DNA of 42,511 bases from an uncultured Pelagibacteraceae bacterium (GCA_902619745.1 CACNFL010000010.1:1-42511); one strand, 5' to 3'. Shown: positions 8,461-17,517, counted from the first letter of the stretch. The notes: generated by a model from the sequence alone, not told the origin. Program-made: numbers and translations.

Positions 8461-9386
8461 ACTGGATAACTAAAATTATCAAAGCAGGTGAAAAAATTAA
8501 AACTGCTATACGTGATAGAGCTACTAAAGAAGATATCGCAAAAAGTGATTGGACCTCATGCTGTAGAGGTCCTATTCTTAAAACCGATTTAGAAAAAAAT
8601 CTTTGGGTTTGTCCTGATTGTAATAAACATCATAGAATAAAACCAAAACAAAGATTTGATATTTTATTTGGCAAAAATAATTACGAAATTTTTAAAACTC
8701 CAATACCAAAAGATGATCCGCTAAATTGGATAGACTCTAAACCTTACAAAGAAAGACTTAAAAGTGCTCGTAAAAAAACTGGATTAGAGTGTGGAATGAT
8801 GGTCGTTTCTGGGAGTATAAATAATATTAAAATTACAGCTGTAGCATCTGATTTTGATTTTTTAGGAGCTTCAATGGCAGCAGCAGAAGGTGAAGCTTTT
8901 TTATATGGAATACAACATGCTATAGAAAATCAAACACCATTTTTATGTGTTAGTGCTGGAGGAGGTATGAGAATGATGGAAAGTTTAATATCCTTATCTC
9001 AAATGACAAGAACAACACTTGCAATTAATGAATTAAAGAAAAATGGACTTCCATATTTAGTTTGCATAACTGATCCAACTGCTGGTGGGATTACTGCATC
9101 ATATGCTATGTTAGGTGATATTCACATTGCAGAACCAGGTGCTTTAATTGCATTTGCAGGTGCAAGAGTAATTCAAGGAACAGTTAAAGAAGAGCTGCCT
9201 GAAGGTTTCCAAAAAAGTGAATATGTTGAAAAAACTGGTTTTGTTGATTTAATTGTTGAGCGTAAAGAGCTTGCATCAAAAATTGGAACTTTATTATCAA
9301 TATTGTTAAATAAAAACTCTGATATAAGTGCTGAAAAAAATGAAACTTCAGAAGATAGTCAGTCGCTTACAAGAGCTGCATCCTAA
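8457..9386 (+). CDS. accD: Acetyl-CoA carboxylase carboxyltransferase subunit beta
   Basis: AccD pairs with AccA to transfer carboxyl from carboxybiotin to acetyl-CoA, giving malonyl-CoA for fatty acid synthesis. The 309 residues show the N-terminal zinc-ribbon region (Cys35, Cys36, Cys52, Cys55) and the carboxyltransferase core with DFDFLGASM, AGGGMRMMES, DPTAGGITASYA and the GARVIQGT segment. The first zinc knuckle is not a clean CxxC: it reads CCRG, so one ligand is displaced or missing. trpA-accD-folC is a common alphaproteobacterial order. The gene overlaps trpA by 4 nt and folC by about 47 nt. Confidence 0.93.
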   Translation: MNWITKIIKAGEKIKTAIRDRATKEDIAKSDWTSCCRGPILKTDLEKNLWVCPDCNKHHRIKPKQRFDILFGKNNYEIFKTPIPKDDPLNWIDSKPYKERLKSARKKTGLECGMMVVSGSINNIKITAVASDFDFLGASMAAAEGEAFLYGIQHAIENQTPFLCVSAGGGMRMMESLISLSQMTRTTLAINELKKNGLPYLVCITDPTAGGITASYAMLGDIHIAEPGALIAFAGARVIQGTVKEELPEGFQKSEYVEKTGFVDLIVERKELASKIGTLLSILLNKNSDISAEKNETSEDSQSLTRAAS

Positions 9387-10608
9387 AGAAATAGATTTAA
9401 GTCTAGATCGTATTCAAAGCCTCTGTAAAAAATTAGGAAATCCTCAAGATAAAATAAAAGCAATTTCAATTGTTGGTACTAATGGAAAATATTCAACTAT
9501 ACAAGCAATGTTATCAATTTTAAAAGAAGCAAATTTAAAATGTAATGTTTATACAAGCCCACATATAAAAAGTATAAGTGAGAGGTTTGTTTTTAATAAT
9601 GAGGAACTTAATAATGAAGATTTAGGGAATTTGCTTGAAGAAATCGAAAATGTTAACAATAATGAACCAATTACTTTTTTTGAAATACTTACTGCAGCTT
9701 ATTTCTTAAAAGCATCTCAATATCCAGAAAATATTAATTTAATTGAGAGTGGATTATTCTTTAGATTTGATGCTACAAATATATTAAAAAATAACCTTGC
9801 TAGCGTTGTAACTTCCATTGGACTTGATCATTTAGATTGGTTACCTGAAAATGAGAAGACTGTTGAAAAAATTATTTTTGAAAAAACATCAAGTCTTTTA
9901 AACTCAAATATTATAGTAGCAAAACAAAGTACTAATAAAATCACAGATAATATTAAAAAAACAATATCAAATAATAGTTCAAATAAGGTTTTTCATAACG
10001 AAAATTATAGTTTTTCAGTTCAAGAAAATGATTTCTTTTATTATGAAGACAAATTTGGAGGAATAAAGTTACCTATGCCAAATGTAAAAGGTCAATTTCA
10101 ATTAGAGAATGTCTCAACAGCTATTGCAACTCTAAGAACTTTAAAAGATTTAGATATTAAAGACGATCACATTAAAAAAGGTATTTTAAAAATTAATAGT
10201 ATTGCAAGATTACAAGAAATTAAGTCTGGCAAACTTAAGGCGCTTGTAAAAGATCACAAACTTTTTGTTGATGGGTCTCATAACCCTTTGGGCGCAAAAG
10301 TTTTGAACGAATACTTGGAAAGTTTAGATTGCAATAAACATATCATTCTTGGAATGATGGCTAATAAAGATCATAATGAATATATGAGTTTCTTTAAGAA
10401 TATTGCTACACTGACTACAATAGATATACCTAATCAACCAAATTCAATTAAAGGAAAAGAGCTTAAAGATAAGCTTAATAGCTTCTCAAATATTAATTAT
10501 AAGGAAAATATAGAGGAAGCTATAAAGTCAATTCCAGTCAAGGAAAACGACATAATACTAATTACTGGATCGTTATATCTTGCTGGTGAAGTTTTAAATT
10601 TAAATTAG
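9340..10608 (+). CDS. folC: Dihydrofolate synthase / folylpolyglutamate synthase
   Basis: FolC adds glutamate to dihydropteroate and extends folate polyglutamate tails. It belongs to the Mur-ligase fold. Visible motifs are the P-loop GTNGKYST (usually GTNGKGST), TSPHIKSISERF, GLDHLDWL, the LENVSTAIAT segment and the C-terminal VDGSHNPLGAK. I chose ATG 9340, which gives 422 residues; a GTG four codons earlier (9328) is also possible. Either way the gene begins inside the accD 3' end, which implies translational coupling. Its stop overlaps the stop of the convergent trxA gene. Confidence 0.9.
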   Translation: MKLQKIVSRLQELHPKEIDLSLDRIQSLCKKLGNPQDKIKAISIVGTNGKYSTIQAMLSILKEANLKCNVYTSPHIKSISERFVFNNEELNNEDLGNLLEEIENVNNNEPITFFEILTAAYFLKASQYPENINLIESGLFFRFDATNILKNNLASVVTSIGLDHLDWLPENEKTVEKIIFEKTSSLLNSNIIVAKQSTNKITDNIKKTISNNSSNKVFHNENYSFSVQENDFFYYEDKFGGIKLPMPNVKGQFQLENVSTAIATLRTLKDLDIKDDHIKKGILKINSIARLQEIKSGKLKALVKDHKLFVDGSHNPLGAKVLNEYLESLDCNKHIILGMMANKDHNEYMSFFKNIATLTTIDIPNQPNSIKGKELKDKLNSFSNINYKENIEEAIKSIPVKENDIILITGSLYLAGEVLNLN

Positions 10609-10922
10609 ATATTTTTATCTAAAAATTCCTTCATGTGACTTTCAGGAACTCCACCAACTTTTCTATCTACTTCAACACCTTTTTTATAGATAATAACTGT
10701 TGGAACACCCCTAATCCCTGCTGCACTTCCAGTATTTATTCCACCATCTTCAACATCTGCATAATAAAAACCAGCCTTATCTTTATATTCATCAGATAAT
10801 TTATCCATTACTGGTTTTAGTGCCTTACATGGACCACACCACTCAGCTGAAAACTGAATGACTGAAATGTTTTCATTTTTAATTTTTGTATCAAAATCTT
10901 CGTCTTTAAAATTTGTAAGCAT
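10605..10922 (-). CDS. trxA: Thioredoxin
   Basis: This is a small cytoplasmic disulfide reductase of 105 residues. It has the canonical redox site AEWCGPCK (about residues 27-34), the strand FYYADVED and the cis-proline loop GIRGVPTVI. There is no signal peptide, so it is a cytoplasmic thioredoxin. It lies 34 nt downstream of the exonuclease I-like gene on the same strand and meets folC tail to tail, the two stop codons sharing bases. There is no room for a separate intrinsic terminator between them. Confidence 0.93.
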   Translation of the reverse strand: MLTNFKDEDFDTKIKNENISVIQFSAEWCGPCKALKPVMDKLSDEYKDKAGFYYADVEDGGINTGSAAGIRGVPTVIIYKKGVEVDRKVGGVPESHMKEFLDKNI

Positions 10923-10956
10923 ATAACCTTTCTATAAATTGCAGTCTTAAAGTCAA

Positions 10957-12393
10957 CTAGACAATTTCATATTTTTTTTCTATAGACATGATAAATTCAT
11001 TTATTTCATCTAATTTTTTTAATTCTTCTTCGTCATCTCGATTAGAAGCCTGGTCTCGCAAAGTATCAATTTCTTGATAAGCCATTCCTATAGTTTGCCA
11101 CTTTTCTCTATTTTTACTTAAAATTCGTCTAGCAATTTCACTTTTTATATTTTTATATAAATCTGGTGGCAAAATATGTGGTGCTTCTTGATAAATAATT
11201 TTTTGGCCAAACCAACTACATCTTTTATCTTGAAACTTATCCAACATTCTTAATTTATCTTCCCAAGAAGAACTATGCCAAGTTTTAAATAATTGGGTGT
11301 CTTTGTTGGGAATAAATTTTTCATATAAAGTTTCCTCTGGTAATAAATCTTCTTGAGTTTGAGTTTGAGCTTTTTCTTCAGCTGCTTCTCTATTAATGAT
11401 TTGAATATTTTTGCAAAAATTTTCACTATTTCTAACCATTTTTGCTCTTTTTTGAATGGTTTCTAAATCCAAGTCTTTATACGCCTTTTCCTTTAATGCA
11501 AACTTTTTATCTAACACAACTGGAGCTTTGTTTGTTTTGATTACTCTAAGCGCTTTTGGACTAAACTTTTTTAAATAAACTTTAAGATCATTTACTGATA
11601 AATTTAATAATGGTTCGGGATCTCTTCTTAAATCAAATAAATATCCCCAAGATGCATAAGATGGATGAAAACAATGATCTGGATGTAATGTAGAGACAAG
11701 GTACATCATATTTTTTCCTTTAACATTTTCAAATATTGAATAAATTCCCTCACTTTTTAAAATAGTTTCAACGCTATTTTTTGTCGATGTGCTTAAGAAA
11801 TTTTCCCAATTATCTTTGTGTTTATCTTTTATAATTCTGAGAATTTTTAAGCTTGTGAACGCATCATGATAAGCTGTGTGTTGTTGAGATGTATCAAATC
11901 CTTGTTGTCTAGCTAAACCTTCTAAAGCAAGACTTTCATTGCCCGCCTCAGTCAATTCAGTCTTTAATGTTTCGGGATTTAAGGTTTGAGCTACTCTTGC
12001 AACATGTAAACCATCATGTTCTTTATTGGGTGATGAATGAGTAATGTATGGATACCTGTTTCCTTTAAAAAAATTAAAATGAAACATGCGCCTATCAAAA
12101 TTTAAGTTACTCCAACCCATAAACAATGCTGGTGCAGCTTTTGAGAAAAAGTTTTGCACAGCTCCTAAAAAATCATAATGCGAGTAATTGCCTTTGGTAA
12201 GTAAATCAATACTTGTTGAGTTAACTAATAAGGCCTTTGCGCTTGGTACCTCGCCTTCAGGCATTCTGCCACGGATATTTAGCTTACCAATTTCTTTTAA
12301 GTTTTTATCGACAACTACAGCACCTACTTCAATTATTGAGCCCCAAATTGTACTATTTGTTGTTTCCGTATCGTAAATTACTATTTTATCCAT
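10957..12393 (-). CDS. sbcB: Exodeoxyribonuclease I-like DEDDh 3'-5' exonuclease
   Basis: It is predicted to degrade single-stranded DNA from the 3' end. The N-terminal half is a DEDDh exonuclease: IYDTETT (Asp8, Glu10), WSNLNFDRRMF (third acidic motif) and HTAYHDA (His and last Asp). The C-terminal part resembles E. coli exonuclease I, with LYEKFIPNKD, a WEDKLRMLDKFQDKR segment and EAPHILPPDL. At 478 residues it has full exonuclease I length, which argues against a plain DnaQ/epsilon domain. It is followed by trxA and preceded by the MGME1-like nuclease gene with a 6-nt gap. Confidence 0.82.
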   Translation of the reverse strand: MDKIVIYDTETTNSTIWGSIIEVGAVVVDKNLKEIGKLNIRGRMPEGEVPSAKALLVNSTSIDLLTKGNYSHYDFLGAVQNFFSKAAPALFMGWSNLNFDRRMFHFNFFKGNRYPYITHSSPNKEHDGLHVARVAQTLNPETLKTELTEAGNESLALEGLARQQGFDTSQQHTAYHDAFTSLKILRIIKDKHKDNWENFLSTSTKNSVETILKSEGIYSIFENVKGKNMMYLVSTLHPDHCFHPSYASWGYLFDLRRDPEPLLNLSVNDLKVYLKKFSPKALRVIKTNKAPVVLDKKFALKEKAYKDLDLETIQKRAKMVRNSENFCKNIQIINREAAEEKAQTQTQEDLLPEETLYEKFIPNKDTQLFKTWHSSSWEDKLRMLDKFQDKRCSWFGQKIIYQEAPHILPPDLYKNIKSEIARRILSKNREKWQTIGMAYQEIDTLRDQASNRDDEEELKKLDEINEFIMSIEKKYEIV

Positions 12394-12399
12394 AAAATT

Positions 12400-13086
12400 C
12401 TAAGTTAAATTCGATAGCTCATTAAATTTTTTTAATCTTCCCAAAAACAAATTTTGATAAACAACTAAATCATGTCCTTGAATTTTAAATTCTTGGAATA
12501 ATTTATCTACTGTGCAAACCAAAATTACACAAGAAGTGATATTAGAGTTATACACAATGTTATGTGCTAATGAATATGCGCTTGTTTGAAGAAGCCATGA
12601 GTCGATATACTCAGCTTTTTTTGGTTTATTACTTTGTTTAAAATCAATTATTGTTTCTTTACCCTCATAAACACCAACACAATCTGCAGTACCTGCATAC
12701 TTCTCTGGGTAATAAAGAGTGCACTCAACACCCCAAATTTCATCCAATCTATTTTTTAAACCTTTTTCTATGATTTCTTTAGCCATTAATTTGTATTGTT
12801 CGTTATCTTCAAAAAAGCTTAAATTTTCTCTTCCAAGTAAATAAGACTCCAAATAGTTATGCATTTGAGATCCCCTGCTACTAGCTGCTTTTGTAATTGC
12901 TTCAGCTTCTTTTTGCCCAGTTCTTTCTCTCCAATTTGCCAATGCCGCTTTATCTTCTTCAGATCGAGTTGCATCTAAAATTGAAGTGACACTTGGTAAT
13001 TTTGTTTCCCCTAATAAGTATCTTCTTATGCCATCAACTGTTGCTCTAGAGGACTTCGGATAATCATATTTTTGATTCCACTGCAT
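12400..13086 (-). CDS. MGME1-like PD-(D/E)XK (RecB-family) exonuclease
   Basis: This is a 228-residue predicted single-strand DNA exonuclease. A motif-I-like GSQMHNYLE precedes Glu121. The core reads GTADCVGVYEGK followed by IIDFKQSNKPKK, giving Asp135, Asp148 and Lys150, and a later LLQTSAYSLAHN supplies the QxxxY motif. From memory, human mitochondrial MGME1 has DCVAEYQGK and VIDWKTSEKPK with the same 13- and 15-residue spacing. I chose ATG 13086: the frame extends upstream to 13191, but that extension runs into rmuC and adds a low-information stretch. It sits between the exonuclease I-like gene and rmuC, which fits a DNA maintenance role. Confidence 0.78.
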   Translation of the reverse strand: MQWNQKYDYPKSSRATVDGIRRYLLGETKLPSVTSILDATRSEEDKAALANWRERTGQKEAEAITKAASSRGSQMHNYLESYLLGRENLSFFEDNEQYKLMAKEIIEKGLKNRLDEIWGVECTLYYPEKYAGTADCVGVYEGKETIIDFKQSNKPKKAEYIDSWLLQTSAYSLAHNIVYNSNITSCVILVCTVDKLFQEFKIQGHDLVVYQNLFLGRLKKFNELSNLT

Positions 13087-13123
13087 TAGATTTCTTATAG
13101 ACGTTATTATAGAAAAAAAGAAA

Positions 13124-14221
13124 TTAATTTTTAAGCTGTCTATTTCTCTCAACAAATTTTTCCACGTTTTCAGTTTGTACAGCTTTCTCAACCTGCTCGG
13201 GATCTTTAATGTTTTCTAAAGTTCTTGAAATTGATCTTGCATCCGTTCCAAATTTATCAACAACTCCCATAGCATCTTCTAATTTTTTTCTAAGAACTAT
13301 AATATTGTCAAAATGTTTAGAAAATCTTGTACTGATTGTTTTCAAATGATTATAAATTTCTGTTGCTCCTTTTTGTACTTTCAATGATTGAAATCCCATA
13401 TGTAAAGATTGTAAGTAAGCAGAAAGAGTATTAGGCCCACATATTACGACTTTATATTTTTTCATTAACTCTTGAGTTAATAATTCTTTTGTACTTGGAT
13501 CTTGGTATTCAGTTAACTCTTTGTATAAGCTTTCTGTAGGAGCATACACAATTGCAAAATCAGTAGTTTTTGGTGGAACAATATATTTTTCATTAACGCT
13601 TTTTGCTTTTGCTTTAAACGCTGAGGCTAATTTTGCTCTAGCATCTGCAACAGCCCTTTTGTCTTCCGCTTCATGACCATCGGTAATTGCTTTAAATTTT
13701 TCTACTGGAAAATGACTATCTACAGGAACCAAAACATCTCCTTGAAGTTTGATCGCAAATTCTACATTTTCACTTGTATCCTCTTTCATTTTTACATTCG
13801 TCATGAATTGAGAGGCTGGTAGCAAATCTTTAATAAGAGCGTCTAAACTAAATTCTGCAAGAGTTCCATATTTCTTAACACCAGCTAAAATTTTAGTTAT
13901 CCCCTCTTGGCTTTGATTTAACAATTGTACTTGTTGGTTAAAATTACCAACCTTTTCTTCTACCTTGGTTAAAGTTTCAGTCATATCTTTAGTAACCCCA
14001 GTTGATAGGTTGTTAAACGAAGTCGACATTGCACCAAGTGAGCTGTTGATCGTAGTATTTAAGGTATCTTTTAAACTTGAAATTTCTGATTTTAAATTAG
14101 CTATTTCTTCAACCTCTTTATTTTCGTTTTCCTGATTAGGCCTAGTTTTTAAATTTAGATAAAGAATAGCTAAAACACCTCCCAACAATAAAACTAGCAA
14201 AATTAATAATATAGTATCCAT
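13124..14221 (-). CDS. rmuC: DNA recombination protein RmuC
   Basis: RmuC-family proteins limit DNA inversion and rearrangement and carry a divergent nuclease-like core. This one has 365 residues: an N-terminal membrane anchor (about residues 4-24), a coiled-coil region to about residue 100, then the RmuC core with VPVDSHFP, FAIVYAPTESLY and CGPNTLSAYLQSLHMGF. A C-terminal helical region with RKKLEDAMG follows. It is the first gene of the four-gene minus-strand nuclease/thioredoxin run; its promoter would lie in 14222-14290. Confidence 0.9.
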   Translation of the reverse strand: MDTILLILLVLLLGGVLAILYLNLKTRPNQENENKEVEEIANLKSEISSLKDTLNTTINSSLGAMSTSFNNLSTGVTKDMTETLTKVEEKVGNFNQQVQLLNQSQEGITKILAGVKKYGTLAEFSLDALIKDLLPASQFMTNVKMKEDTSENVEFAIKLQGDVLVPVDSHFPVEKFKAITDGHEAEDKRAVADARAKLASAFKAKAKSVNEKYIVPPKTTDFAIVYAPTESLYKELTEYQDPSTKELLTQELMKKYKVVICGPNTLSAYLQSLHMGFQSLKVQKGATEIYNHLKTISTRFSKHFDNIIVLRKKLEDAMGVVDKFGTDARSISRTLENIKDPEQVEKAVQTENVEKFVERNRQLKN

Positions 14222-14286
14222 GATTCTAATTTTTTTATTTTATAGTAAATATTTGATTAATGTATTTAAATATTTAAAAATACTTT

Positions 14287-14418
14287 ATGGAACTAATTTT
14301 AGTATTAAAAATATTCTTCATTATTTGTGTTATTGTTGCGCTTTATGCAATTATTAGAAATCTTGATATTATCAAAATTATACTAATTTATTGGAAAGAC
14401 TTAATTTTTAGAGAGTAA
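14287..14418 (+). CDS. Possible 43-aa single-span membrane peptide
   Basis: In the gap between the rmuC start and the hisG end, the plus strand holds ATG 14287 to TAA 14416-14418. The product would be 43 residues, with a hydrophobic stretch from about residue 3 to 23 and a short amphipathic C-terminal part ending WKDLIFRE. It overlaps the 3' end of hisG by 18 nt. There is no clear ribosome-binding site. T-rich strands in AT-rich DNA readily encode hydrophobic peptides by chance, so support is weak. It would explain an otherwise unusually long (179 nt) gap in this compact sequence. Confidence 0.35.
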   Translation: MELILVLKIFFIICVIVALYAIIRNLDIIKIILIYWKDLIFRE

Positions 14419-15093
14419 TTTTAATATTTTTCTTAGGCCTATTTTATTATTTGATGACCTAGAAATCATCATACAAGCCTCTGATCTAAGTATTTCTCCA
14501 TCCTTTAAAATACGAAGATTATTTGCTCTTAAAGTTTCTCCAGTAGATGTGATATCTGTAATTATTTCCGATGAGCCTGTGAAGGGATAAGCTTCAGTTG
14601 CCCCCAAACTATCAATTAATTTAAATTGGGTAACGCCCTTTGAAAACAAAAATTCCCTTGTTAAATTTGGATATTTTGTTGCCACTCTTAATCTTTTCTT
14701 TTTTTTATCCTTAAATTCAAATGCAATTTCCTCTAAATCTGCAACAGTTTGTACATCTATCCATGGATCTGGAATTGCAACTACTAATGTGGCCTTACCA
14801 AAATTATATCTTTTTAAAACATTAATTTTCTTTTGAGTATTTATTTCACTCTCTTTTAACAAATCAAAACCAGAAAAACCTATATCCAAAGATCCGTCTC
14901 CAAGTCTTTCGATAATCTCTCTTGCGTGAAGATATAAAATCTTAATATTTTTATATTGCTTTATTGATCCTAAAAGATCTCTTTCTCCTCTTTCAGAAAT
15001 AAGGTTTAATTTATTTTTTTTAAAAATATTTAAAACATCTTTTCTAAGTCTACCTTTGCTTGGAATTCCAATATTTAAAATATTCTTTGTCAT
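14401..15093 (-). CDS. hisG: ATP phosphoribosyltransferase, short-form catalytic subunit
   Basis: HisG condenses ATP and PRPP in the first step of histidine synthesis. The 230-residue protein is the short HisG form, lacking the C-terminal regulatory ACT-like domain, and so needs HisZ, which is encoded directly upstream. Visible features are GIPSKGRLR at the N-terminus, LDIGFSGFDLL, and the PRPP-binding region EIITDITSTGETLRAN. Its ATG overlaps the hisZ stop by one base, suggesting coupled synthesis of the two subunits. Confidence 0.93.
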   Translation of the reverse strand: MTKNILNIGIPSKGRLRKDVLNIFKKNKLNLISERGERDLLGSIKQYKNIKILYLHAREIIERLGDGSLDIGFSGFDLLKESEINTQKKINVLKRYNFGKATLVVAIPDPWIDVQTVADLEEIAFEFKDKKKKRLRVATKYPNLTREFLFSKGVTQFKLIDSLGATEAYPFTGSSEIITDITSTGETLRANNLRILKDGEILRSEACMMISRSSNNKIGLRKILKLLSKN

Positions 15094-16145
15094 TAGTAAT
15101 TTAAATTTAAAGCAGCACCTACTGCTGGGGTTTGTTTTTTTGATCCTAAGTCAGAAATTAGACCATCATAACGACCACCATTAATAATATTTTTTAATGA
15201 GTTTTTAGATTTAATATCAATTTTAAAAACCATTCCGGTGTAATATTCTAATTGTCTTCCAAAGGATGCAGAAAATACCACATTTAATTTTGAAACCTTG
15301 TTATTTGAAATTGGAAAATATTTTTGATCTACAGCTAAATTTATTCTGTTTTTTTTAAAAAATTTATTTAATTCAATTGCTGCCTTATTTATCGGACATT
15401 TAATTTTTAAAAAATCTTTTATTATTTTTGAAACATTTTTTCCTTTACTGGCTCTTCTGGGGTCTTTTATTTTCTGATCAAATCTTTTTAATATTTCATT
15501 AATTGTTCTTCCTGCCACAACATTTGATAAATCTTCTTTAAGCATTTTCACGTAACGCTTTTTATCTATTTCTACAATTGTTGGATCAACATCTGAATTT
15601 GATTCTAATCTTTTTAATAAATCGTTAAAATATTCTTCTCTCCAGAAGTGTCTGGCTAATCTTAGCTTCCATCTCTTTGGAATATCCAATTTTGATATTA
15701 ACAAATTAAATACTTCTACATTTCCAATAGTGAGTGTTCCAGACGAATATTTGATATTTTGAAGTGATTTAAGAGATGTGTTTATAATTTCTTTATCGTC
15801 ATTTTTCTCATCTTTAGATCCTAAAATTTCAAATCCGATTTGATTTCTAATGATTGAGTCTTTTTTATTTTGTGATTTTCGATAAGCTTGACCGCTATAA
15901 AAAATTTTTTCCTTACCTTTTAAATTATTTTCCAAATATCTTAAACAAGATGCAATTGTTAAATCTGGTCTTAAACACAACTCACTTCCATTTTGATCGG
16001 TAAAAGAAAAGATAAATTTTCTAAAGTTTTCTCCTGATCTTTGAACAATATGATTAGCCTCAATTACTGAAGGTAAATCAATATATTTAAAACCCTTAGA
16101 TTTTACTGATCTAAGGATACTTTCAGATAAGTTTTTTGACTTCAT
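15093..16145 (-). CDS. hisZ: ATP phosphoribosyltransferase regulatory subunit HisZ
   Basis: HisZ is a histidyl-tRNA synthetase paralogue that does not charge tRNA but activates short-form HisG and mediates histidine feedback. The 350 residues show class II synthetase-like motifs: FSFTDQNGSELCLRPD, a motif-2-like YRKSQNKKD, and a degenerate motif 3 near GGRYDGL. It lacks a C-terminal anticodon-binding domain, unlike hisS next door. The ATG at 16145 lies within the end of hisS (23 nt overlap), so hisS, hisZ and hisG form one coupled unit. Confidence 0.92.
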   Translation of the reverse strand: MKSKNLSESILRSVKSKGFKYIDLPSVIEANHIVQRSGENFRKFIFSFTDQNGSELCLRPDLTIASCLRYLENNLKGKEKIFYSGQAYRKSQNKKDSIIRNQIGFEILGSKDEKNDDKEIINTSLKSLQNIKYSSGTLTIGNVEVFNLLISKLDIPKRWKLRLARHFWREEYFNDLLKRLESNSDVDPTIVEIDKKRYVKMLKEDLSNVVAGRTINEILKRFDQKIKDPRRASKGKNVSKIIKDFLKIKCPINKAAIELNKFFKKNRINLAVDQKYFPISNNKVSKLNVVFSASFGRQLEYYTGMVFKIDIKSKNSLKNIINGGRYDGLISDLGSKKQTPAVGAALNLNY

Positions 16146-17517
16146 CGATTAAATTTTCTTTTGGAAATGTTTTATTGTTTTCACCCTTGACACCTTTAAG
16201 GCTTTTTATCGTGACTGTATTTTCATTAAATTCATTTTCACCACATATTATTGCAACATCCAACTCACGTTTATTTGCTAAGGTTAGTTGCTTGCCTAAA
16301 TTTTTCTTTGTATCCAAAAAAATTTCAGCATTGATATTATTATTTCTTAATAAATTCAAAATTTCATAGTAATTTTTAAGATATTTTCCATCCATTACAC
16401 AAACTAAAACTGGTTTTTGACTATCTACTTTTATTTGATCTAATTGCATTAAAGCAAATAACAACCGATCAACTCCAAAACTAATTCCGGTGCCTGGAAT
16501 ATCCACACCTTTAAATCTCGAGATTAATTTTGCATAGGCTCCTCCAGAACAAATACTGCCTATGTCGACCTCTTTGCCTTTGTTATTTGTAACTTTAAAA
16601 TTTAGATTTGTTTCAACAATGAAATCTGAATAATAAGCCAATCCCCTAATAATTGTAAAATTTGTTTTGACCTGATTTAAATTTGAACTGTAACCCAATA
16701 CTTCAAACACTTGTTCTAATTCTTGTATACCTTCTTGAGACAATGGATTTTTTAATGTTTCTTTTAATTCTTTTAAATCTTTAATTTTTAGAAAATTAAG
16801 TATTTCAGACGCTTGTTCATCGTTTAAATCTGCACCCTTAGTGATTGCACCACTTATATCTTTTCTCTCTTTTTTAAGCAGATCTTCAACACCTTTTAAA
16901 CCAAACCCTGGTTTATCTAATTTATCAATTGCCCTAATTACTTTTGCTTGCTTTTCTTCTGATATTTTTAAATCATCAATTAATCCTTGAACTATTTTTC
17001 TGTTACTAACGTTGATTGTAAATTGATCTTTTTTTAGACCACAATCTAACAAAGTACTTGATATTAAATTGCAAAGCTCCGAATTTGCTTGCGCAGGATT
17101 AACGTTTCCCACGATATCAAAATCTGCTTGCATAAATTCTCTGTACCTTCCGTTACCAGCCTTCTCATTTCTAAAGACATTTTGAATAGCATACCTTTTA
17201 AAGATTGATGGAAGCTCTTGATTATTTTGAGCAACAAATCTAGCTAGTGGGCTTGAAAGATCATACCTAAGAGTGATACTCTTTTCTCCATCCTCAAATG
17301 AGAATACATCAGACATAGGATTAGCGTCATCTTCTGCCAAAAAAGATCCTATATTTTCACTTATCTCAAACGAAGGGGTTTCCAGAGCCTCTGCTCCAAA
17401 TTTAATAAAATTATTCTCAATAGCTTTTAAAAGCTTTTTTTTGAGAAGAAGTTTTTTATCCCAACGATCTTCAAATCCTGAAGGTAATCCAGGAATTAAT
17501 TTTTTTTCTTTATTCAT
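16123..17517 (-). CDS. hisS: Histidyl-tRNA synthetase (alphaproteobacterial divergent type)
   Basis: It charges tRNA-His. From ATG 17517 the product has 464 residues: class II motifs 1-3, the HisA-type motif RGLAYYSDF and a C-terminal anticodon-binding domain. Motif 2 reads FRNEKAGNGRYREFMQ, where most bacteria have FRHERPQxGRxRQFHQ; this matches the derived HisRS I recall from many alphaproteobacteria that use tRNA-His with A73. The frame stays open upstream to 17565, but those codons are the tRNA-His gene itself. The chosen start lies 4 nt after the tRNA's encoded CCA, leaving no space for a Shine-Dalgarno sequence outside the tRNA. Confidence 0.93.
   Translation of the reverse strand: MNKEKKLIPGLPSGFEDRWDKKLLLKKKLLKAIENNFIKFGAEALETPSFEISENIGSFLAEDDANPMSDVFSFEDGEKSITLRYDLSSPLARFVAQNNQELPSIFKRYAIQNVFRNEKAGNGRYREFMQADFDIVGNVNPAQANSELCNLISSTLLDCGLKKDQFTINVSNRKIVQGLIDDLKISEEKQAKVIRAIDKLDKPGFGLKGVEDLLKKERKDISGAITKGADLNDEQASEILNFLKIKDLKELKETLKNPLSQEGIQELEQVFEVLGYSSNLNQVKTNFTIIRGLAYYSDFIVETNLNFKVTNNKGKEVDIGSICSGGAYAKLISRFKGVDIPGTGISFGVDRLLFALMQLDQIKVDSQKPVLVCVMDGKYLKNYYEILNLLRNNNINAEIFLDTKKNLGKQLTLANKRELDVAIICGENEFNENTVTIKSLKGVKGENNKTFPKENLIDEVKKLI

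Noticed and set aside
13087..13191. 35-residue extension of the MGME1-like protein
   Set aside because: It runs into rmuC by 68 nt and contains no family-like sequence; ATG 13086 precedes the conserved part.
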